64,000 bases of DNA from Paramecium sonneborni (lineage: Eukaryota > Ciliophora > Oligohymenophorea > Peniculida > Parameciidae): positions 79,157 through 143,156 of the forward strand of contig CAJJDN010000030.1 in the NCBI GenBank assembly GCA_905182985.1, given 5' to 3'. The position numbers were made by a program, and so were the translations under genes. This document shows, piece by piece, positions 58,328 to 64,000 of this stretch. Under the pieces are notes generated by a model that saw only the letters and a list, made by a program, of their open reading frames with translations, did no database searches and was not told the origin of the DNA. Each line of letters starts with the position of its first letter. The first letter of the stretch is position 1.

Positions 58328-61300
58328 TCATTCTCTTCTACGATAAAATAATACATAAGCTGCACTTGTAATTAATGTTGAATTAATAGAATCTTCTCTG
58401 ATAGCATTAACTGCACTGTCATCAAAATTATACCATATATTATCGTAGTAATTTTTAGCAAAGGCTGTGTAATGACCCCCACCCAATCCTCCAAAATGAT
58501 TTGATATTGCATACAGATCATAATAAATTGGATTGTTACATTCTAAATATATTATGTTTTTATACTTGGATTTTCAGGGTTTTCAGTAGTAAATTGTGAT
58601 GGTAAATGATGATTTTATACGAATTCTCTAATGTCAAAATCTTAGATTGGAAAATCTATCAATGTTTCAAGTTTGCTTTTGAAAAGTTTATTTGAGTTCT
58701 TAAATCTTTTTAAATGGAATATCAATATTTTAGGTGTTTTGTAGATTTCCATAACTTTGAAAGCACGACTAATAGATTTTAAATGATAATAATATACACA
58801 TGATCTTTGCATTAATTACAATACCAAGTATTTTCTTCATCTAATTATTCTGGTTGTTCAGAGAATTTCAAGCATTCTCCTAATTTCATTGATTTTTCAT
58901 TAGTAGCTTGAACATTAATAGACTAAATTGTTGGTATTGGTGGTCCTAGAGGAACAAGACAAGTAGAGAAATTTTATGTTTAAGCTAATTATTCATCAGA
59001 TAAATCTTCTTATTATTTTTTTGTTTCTACAACAATCTCTTATTATTATTATTATTATTATTATTCATCAGTTTATTATTTTGGTAAATCTTCAAGTTGT
59101 ATTTATTTTTTTTATTATTTTAACCAATCATTATATAATTCATCAACTTAACTTGTTGATTTGAATCCTCTCTTCCAAACTACAAATACTTCAATTTCTA
59201 ATTTAGGTTCTTTTTAATAGTAATTTTCGATTAAGGTGTCTTAATCATATGCACAAACACAATCATTGCATGACTTTGAATTGCAAAAAGCACAGTCAAC
59301 TTACCAATTTTAATTAGATTTGAATTCTAAATAATAAATTTTATCTAATATTTATTCTTCATAATATGCTTTCCAATTTTTGCCATCATATTAGGGAAGG
59401 CCTTCAAAAGTACTTAATACTCCAACATGAATATTAAATATAAATTAATGTATATCATTATGTTTAGTTTTAGTTTTATCAAAATAAAAGTTAAATGCAG
59501 GAGTGATTTCTCTTTTCCATTGATATTAAGCATTTTGTTTAAAAGATTCATGAATCATAATACAAACTTTATTTTCTTTTTCTATATTGAGTTCAGATTG
59601 CAATGCTTTTCTAATATATAATTTTTTGTATTTTAATTTTTTTCTTAAAGTTGACATTTTTTCATTTTCATTTGTATCATCACATTAATAAGACGATGTA
59701 CATATATAAACTAATTCAGATGGATTTATGTTTTATATTTTATCTTAAATTTCTGGAGTTTATAGAATTTAACCAAGTGGAGGATCTTGATTTTTATCAT
59801 AAGCATAGATGAGACTCTAACAATCCCATAATAGATTAGGATCAATAAATTGAATTTCTAATTTTTTAATAGCATTTTATGGAATACTAACATTGACCAT
59901 TAAATAAGGGTCAAAAGTAATAGATATTTTATTACAATTTGGACATCTTAAAGTACTCTTATATTATCCATAGAGATTATCAACAATAATGCTATCATTT
60001 CTTAATTTAAATTATTCCCATGATTCTTTGGCAACTTCAAAATCTGGTCTACCATCATAATCTTTTCTTTCAACATAAGGTTTTTATTTGATTCTACATA
60101 AATCTTCATTTAATCCATCTAATAAATATGTAATTAATTCTTGACTATCATGTTATTAGAATCCTTAAAATTACGGTTAAAATTTTCCAATAGCTCTTTT
60201 GAGTGAAAATGGAGGTATTGGTGTTTTATCAGCATACCACATTCTTCTTAAGAGATGAGCAAATTTAGAAGCTAATTCTCCTTTTGTTCCCAAAGTATTA
60301 AATTCATTAATATCTTATTTATATACATTTGATAATAAGTATTCTCTTAATGGATATGTATTACCAAGACATTAAATACCTGAATTCATAAAACATGTAT
60401 TGCCTAGATTTTTTAATCCAACTTTGCCATCTAAAGATTATTCATTTCTTTAAAGTTTATCCATAGTTTCATCATCAGAATCAGTCTTTTCACATCTAGG
60501 TAAATGATAGGTTTCATCTCTTTTTTTACATTCTTCTGTACAATAACTTACTTTTTTGCATTCACATGGAAATTAAAGAACTTTAAAATTGTAACAACCT
60601 TCACATTTTCCTTCCATAGGAAAATTGGGATGTTTAATAGCCCAATTCTTTTAAATTTCTTTAAAATCTCCTAGAATAATTTAGCCTGGTGCTATTTAAC
60701 AATCTTCAATAGTTTCATATTTAAGTGGATCCAAATACTCACCTTCTTTAAAATCAAAAACTATATCATCTTAAGGTCCAAGACTTTTAATTTCATCAGA
60801 TATATGTTTTTCTATTTCTTAAAGAGTCTAACCTAATGGTGATTTATAAAGTCTAATTCCATCATGTTTAACGAATTGATATCCGCTACTATAAATGATT
60901 AAATGATAATTACGTACACTGTCTATAAAGTATTTGCTAACAATTCAATAAATGAAGATAATTTGTATGTTCGAGTGACATACTAGTCTCCTTTAATAAG
61001 TGATACTGATTTCGCTCCATTAAATTTCCTAAGTGAAGAAGGAAACACTACTCCAAAATTTAAAGGTACTAGATTGACATTTACTTGTTTCTTTCCATTT
61101 ATTATTGTCGCATCTCGTTCAATTGCCATCACGTGGTATCTAAATAATCAAAAATATTCACACTTTCGAGCTATGATTTCCCAAGTTGCTTTATCTAAAA
61201 TTTCATAATCTACTCCCTCTTAAAGATTTGGTTGCATTATCTTATTCCACATATGACTTTAAATTGGATCATACTTAAAGATTGTTGATGGTTTAGATAA

Positions 61301-61387
61301 AATTATATCTGAATTTACACAAGAATAATTGTTTAAAGGATGTCCTTTCTCTTCACTTTCTAACCACTCTTCCAACCATCTATTCAT
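58328..61387 (-). CDS. Ubiquitin-specific protease with DUSP, UBL-like and MYND domains
   Basis: Introns of 24, 29, 29 and 23 nt leave an exact 984-residue frame. The N-terminus is a DUSP domain ([39 protein letters not shown]), then a UBL-like stretch ([20 protein letters not shown]). A MYND zinc finger follows near residue 275: [18 protein letters not shown], then [20 protein letters not shown]. The USP core has the catalytic Cys in [20 protein letters not shown] (~residue 330), the His in [20 protein letters not shown] and the Asp in YNFDDSAV. Zinc-binding CxxC pairs and a Gln-rich insert (a TAA run, 59043-59063) lie inside it. The product should remove ubiquitin from substrates. The order DUSP-UBL-MYND-USP resembles USP4/15/19 in part. 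Confidence 0.95.
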
Positions 61388-61979
61388 TTATATCTTAAAT
61401 GTTATACTTCTTAGATATTATATAATAGATCATATCTTAACTTGTATGGAATTCATCAATCCCTCGTTATCTTGACTCTTTGAATTATACCAAATCACTC
61501 ATTAAATTAATTAAATATCAATTATCACACTCATATATTCAATTCCTATACACATTATATTACTTACAAATTCTATTCTCTCTTTATTACTCTCTTTCTT
61601 ATACATTCTAGCATCTTCCAACTTTACAATCACATTTTTAAATTAAATCTATACACTCTTTTACCCTATTCTATATGCTTTTTCTAAAATTAATATTAAT
61701 CTCATCTAATTGATTTTAAACTTATAACATATTATTTTTTTGTTTAATCATTTTACAATTTCTTCCATCAAATATTTTTTATTAAATTTACACCTTTCTA
61801 AATATATTAATATATCATATTTAATCTAGATCTTTATTATTTATTTAATTTTACTGGGTTTTTTTACTGGATAATGTTACAATCTGATATATTAAGGTGA
61901 AAACATAAAAATTTCAAGGATTTTATTCTAATATATATATGTGATTATATTAATTATCCTATGAATTTAAATAAGTTTA
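61388..61979. other. Divergent spacer with a short open frame
   Basis: About 590 bp between the diverging USP and BAH-PHD genes. On the minus strand an ATG at 61705 opens 68 codons (MRLILILEKAYRIGQKSVQI, then VIVKLEDARMYKKESNKERI) to TGA 61499-61501. It lies in the 5' region of USP and could be a small gene, an upstream reading frame or chance. The plus strand is pyrimidine-rich here. Nothing else is visible. Confidence 0.3.
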
Positions 61980-62687
61980 ATGTCAGGATAAGATGATCCA
62001 GATTATGAACCAGCAAATGGAAGAAAATTTACATTCAAAGAATTCAGTTAAGATGCTTTAGAATAACTGGCTATAGCTAAGAATTTTGATAAATTGTATA
62101 AATTAGCAGAAAAAGCACCCCAACATACTTTAACTTATGATAAACTTAAATTTAATGATGAAATATATAAAACAGGAGAGTCAATTTTGATAAATGTTAA
62201 AAATTATGAATTTATAGCAACAATAAAAAAAATAATTAGTATAAAATCGTAAAAAAATGATTAAGAATTACCTTTAGTGATAATTAATTTATATTGTAAC
62301 AAAGATAAGATAGCTTCACAATATTAAGAATAAAAAGAATATATGGGAATGTCTGAATTATTTTTAACAGAAGAAGAACATGCAATTTTAGTAGATGCAA
62401 TCTAATCAAAAGTTCTTGTGTTGAAATATGAAGATTATGAATAGTATGAATTTAAAGATGCTGTATATTTTACAAGAGCATTTTATAATACAAAAAGTGA
62501 GGAATTCTTACCAGAAATAAGCAAATGGCCAAAAGTTTGTTATTGCAAAAAACCATAAAATCCTGATTTACCATATGTATTTTGCGATATGTGTAATTAA
62601 TGGATTCACTTAAAGTGTGAAGGATTGACAGAAGAGTAAGTGTAAAGCATAGAATCATTTATATGCACATATTGTAAAGGGAAATGA
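61980..62687 (+). CDS. BAH-PHD chromatin-reader protein
   Basis: An intronless 235-residue frame. A ~170-residue N-terminal region with BAH-domain features (KTGESILINVKNYEFIATIK, LPLVIINLYCNKDKIA, MGMSELFLTEEEHAILVDAI, YFTRAFYNTKSEEF) is followed by a C-terminal PHD finger: VCYCKKPQNPDLPYVFCDMC, then QWIHLKCEGLTEEQ and FICTYCKGK. The Cys4-His-Cys3 ligands are complete and a Trp (NQWIH) sits where the H3K4me-binding cage usually is. Short BAH-PHD proteins of this build (plant EBS/SHL) read methylated histone tails. It should act in the nucleus. BAH assignment is less certain than PHD. Confidence 0.88.
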
Positions 62688-62700
62688 AGCAATAATATAT

Positions 62701-62730
62701 TAAAATAATAAAATAATAAAATAATAAAAT
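62701..62730. repeat. AAATAAT short tandem repeat
   Basis: Four tandem copies of a 7-bp unit lie between the converging BAH-PHD gene and the next gene. It is non-coding and probably length-variable. Confidence 0.75.
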
Positions 62731-62735
62731 AAATT

Positions 62736-63755
62736 TCAATATATAAAACAGCAATCTTCATTAGGTTTTCTTGGTTGAGATATGCCATTTTTTTAATAAG
62801 ACAAGTATTATTATTATTCTTTCTCATCCTATAAGTAGGTAGCATTCTCATTTGATCTGATAGATTATTATTAATACAAAGTGTTATTAAGGTTTTGTCC
62901 TTGTAACATTTACTAAAGTATTAGATCAATTAAAGTGAAATCTAGCTAAACTCCAGTATATTGTTATATTAATAGTCTCGTTTCTTTGACTTTCAAGAAA
63001 TAGTCACGTAATTAATTATGCAGTTAATAATCATAATTTGGTTCTTGTTTATTTACTCTTTCAAAGAATTGCATGAATTGTAATACAGTAATTTCAAAAG
63101 TTGTTAGTTTGACTATTTAAGCTGATTGGCAGATCTACTTAAGTTCTGAGTAGATAGATTTAAGATCTTTATTTTGATAGAACTCGACTATATTTTAGAT
63201 TGAAGGTGAAAGAGTTAGTGAATCGAAAGTAATGAGAGATGTTTTATATTATCTCTCGTCTCCATTGAATTGTTTTATGCCTTAATCAATATTCATATCA
63301 ATTTAATTATTTTGTAAAATTAATTGTTTGTTAAGAACAGAATATATAATTTCAACGATACTATTTGAAATGCTTATTATTGATTCAACTTATCTTTTGT
63401 TATTAAATGAATATATAAATCCAGTCAACGTAATAAATAAAAACATTTTATTTAATGCTTAATCAATGAAATAGAATGTTTCATCTAGAAATTTATAAAT
63501 AGATTAATTAAGGAATCCTAATGTAAAGATAAGAGAATTATTGTTGAAAAAATAATTAGATATGATTTTATCTTATATTTTTGAAGTGCTTTCTTATATT
63601 TAGTTATAATGTAATTACAAATAAAGATTCATTTTATCTTTTGATATTATGATTGATAAAATAATCAATAGAATTGGTCTATTTAATCTTGAAAATATTA
63701 TAAATTTGATGTTTAGTATTTGAAATAAGATTTAGAAACAGTATGTTAAAAACAT
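62736..63755 (-). CDS. Unknown protein with CaaX-like C-terminus
   Basis: An intronless 339-residue frame from ATG 63755 to TGA 62736-62738. The N-terminus is hydrophobic (NIKFIIFSRLNRPILLIILS) and a second apolar stretch is at KMFLFITLTGFIYSFNNK. The rest is helical and Gln/Asn-rich (DLKSIYSELKQICQSAQIVK, TTFEITVLQFMQFFERVNKQ). The last residues are EDCCFIY, i.e. a Cys-Cys pair inside a CaaX-like box (CFIY), which suggests lipid modification and membrane attachment. ATG 63755 is the first ATG in the open frame, though an internal ATG at ~63635 could also serve. I do not recognise the family. Confidence 0.6.
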
Positions 63756-63803
63756 AAAAAAATCATAAAGAACTATTGTTCATAATTTATTTATTTTAAT
63801 AAA

Positions 63804-64000
63804 TCAATTTCTTTTACTGATGAATTGGGCGGTGGTTGATAATTTCTCACTGATGTGTTCTTAGAGTCTATCAACAATTTCATTTTAAGCAGCTCTAAAA
63901 TAAAGAATATAATTGAATAATACCTTTCAGCAGTTTAAGTTTCATAGATTTCTGATTAGACTGCATACCATGCTTATTATCCAGCAAGTCTTTCTTCACT
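63804..64000 (-). CDS. 3' end of a helical, possibly trichocyst-matrix-like gene (partial)
   Basis: The frame runs in from the right edge, has one 28-nt intron and ends at TGA 63804-63806. The visible ~55 residues are an Ala/Glu/Gln helix (GQQAWYAVQSEIYETQTAER, AAQNEIVDRLQEHISEKL) ending QFISKRN. Alternating Ala/Gln/Glu helices ending in a basic residue are common at the ends of trichocyst matrix proteins. Codon use also resembles the trichocyst gene at 53595. The rest lies outside the window, so the family call is tentative. Confidence 0.5.

Noticed and set aside
1..64000. Many short standard-code reading frames scattered over both strands
   Set aside because: They are fragments of genes that continue through TAA/TAG as Gln, or shadows on the opposite strand (for example 4934-5203, 36072-36371 and 62606-62851).
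1..64000. CRISPR arrays, insertion sequences, operons or ribosome binding sites
   Set aside because: No regular spaced repeats, transposase motifs or Shine-Dalgarno-like spacing; introns and gene content are eukaryotic.

Overview
This window is nuclear DNA of a ciliate, almost certainly a macronuclear scaffold of a Paramecium or close relative. The genes read through only if TAA and TAG encode glutamine and TGA is the sole stop. They are interrupted by introns of about 19-38 nt (GTA...TAG). Intergenic DNA is short and extremely AT-rich. Two genes encode trichocyst matrix proteins, which make up Paramecium's extrusive organelles. Every gene below was read with this code; splicing the micro-introns gave a whole number of codons and one terminal TGA for almost all of them. 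No telomere repeats, rRNA genes, convincing tRNAs or transposons were seen.

Layout: 1-5.3 kb holds a partial gene, a coiled-coil gene, a LITAF-domain gene, a secreted class 3 lipase and SBDS (ribosome maturation) with a C-terminal zinc finger. 5.4-13 kb holds a TPR protein and a large broken membrane-protein gene, separated by a 1067-bp exact duplication across a single N. 13.2-22.1 kb holds a coiled-coil protein, mitochondrial bL27, the splicing factor SNW1/SKIP, a DIxG-repeat protein, cytosolic AspRS, a Cys-rich membrane protein and an orphan. 22.4-36.5 kb holds an aspartyl protease, a DPY-30-like gene, two small genes, a protein kinase, a 969-aa coiled-coil protein, SF-assemblin, a membrane protein and an ABCG half-transporter. 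38-47.2 kb holds a trichocyst matrix protein, a GCP5/6-like gamma-tubulin complex protein, a WD40 protein, an SCP-type phosphatase, a Rab GTPase and ribosomal eL33. 47.9-54.8 kb holds a coiled-coil gene inside a second exact duplication (1144 bp, again across an N), a ~1000-aa coiled-coil protein and a second trichocyst matrix protein. 55-64 kb holds an epsin, a DUSP-UBL-MYND-USP deubiquitinase, a BAH-PHD chromatin reader, a protein with a CaaX-like end and a partial gene at the edge.

The content is housekeeping plus cytoskeleton and secretion genes; no operon-like system is evident. Recurring themes are basal-body/microtubule proteins (SF-assemblin, GCP, several coiled coils), membrane traffic (Rab, epsin, LITAF) and trichocyst cargo. 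The two N-flanked duplications look like unmerged contig ends. A few frame breaks in homopolymers suggest local sequence errors or decaying genes.
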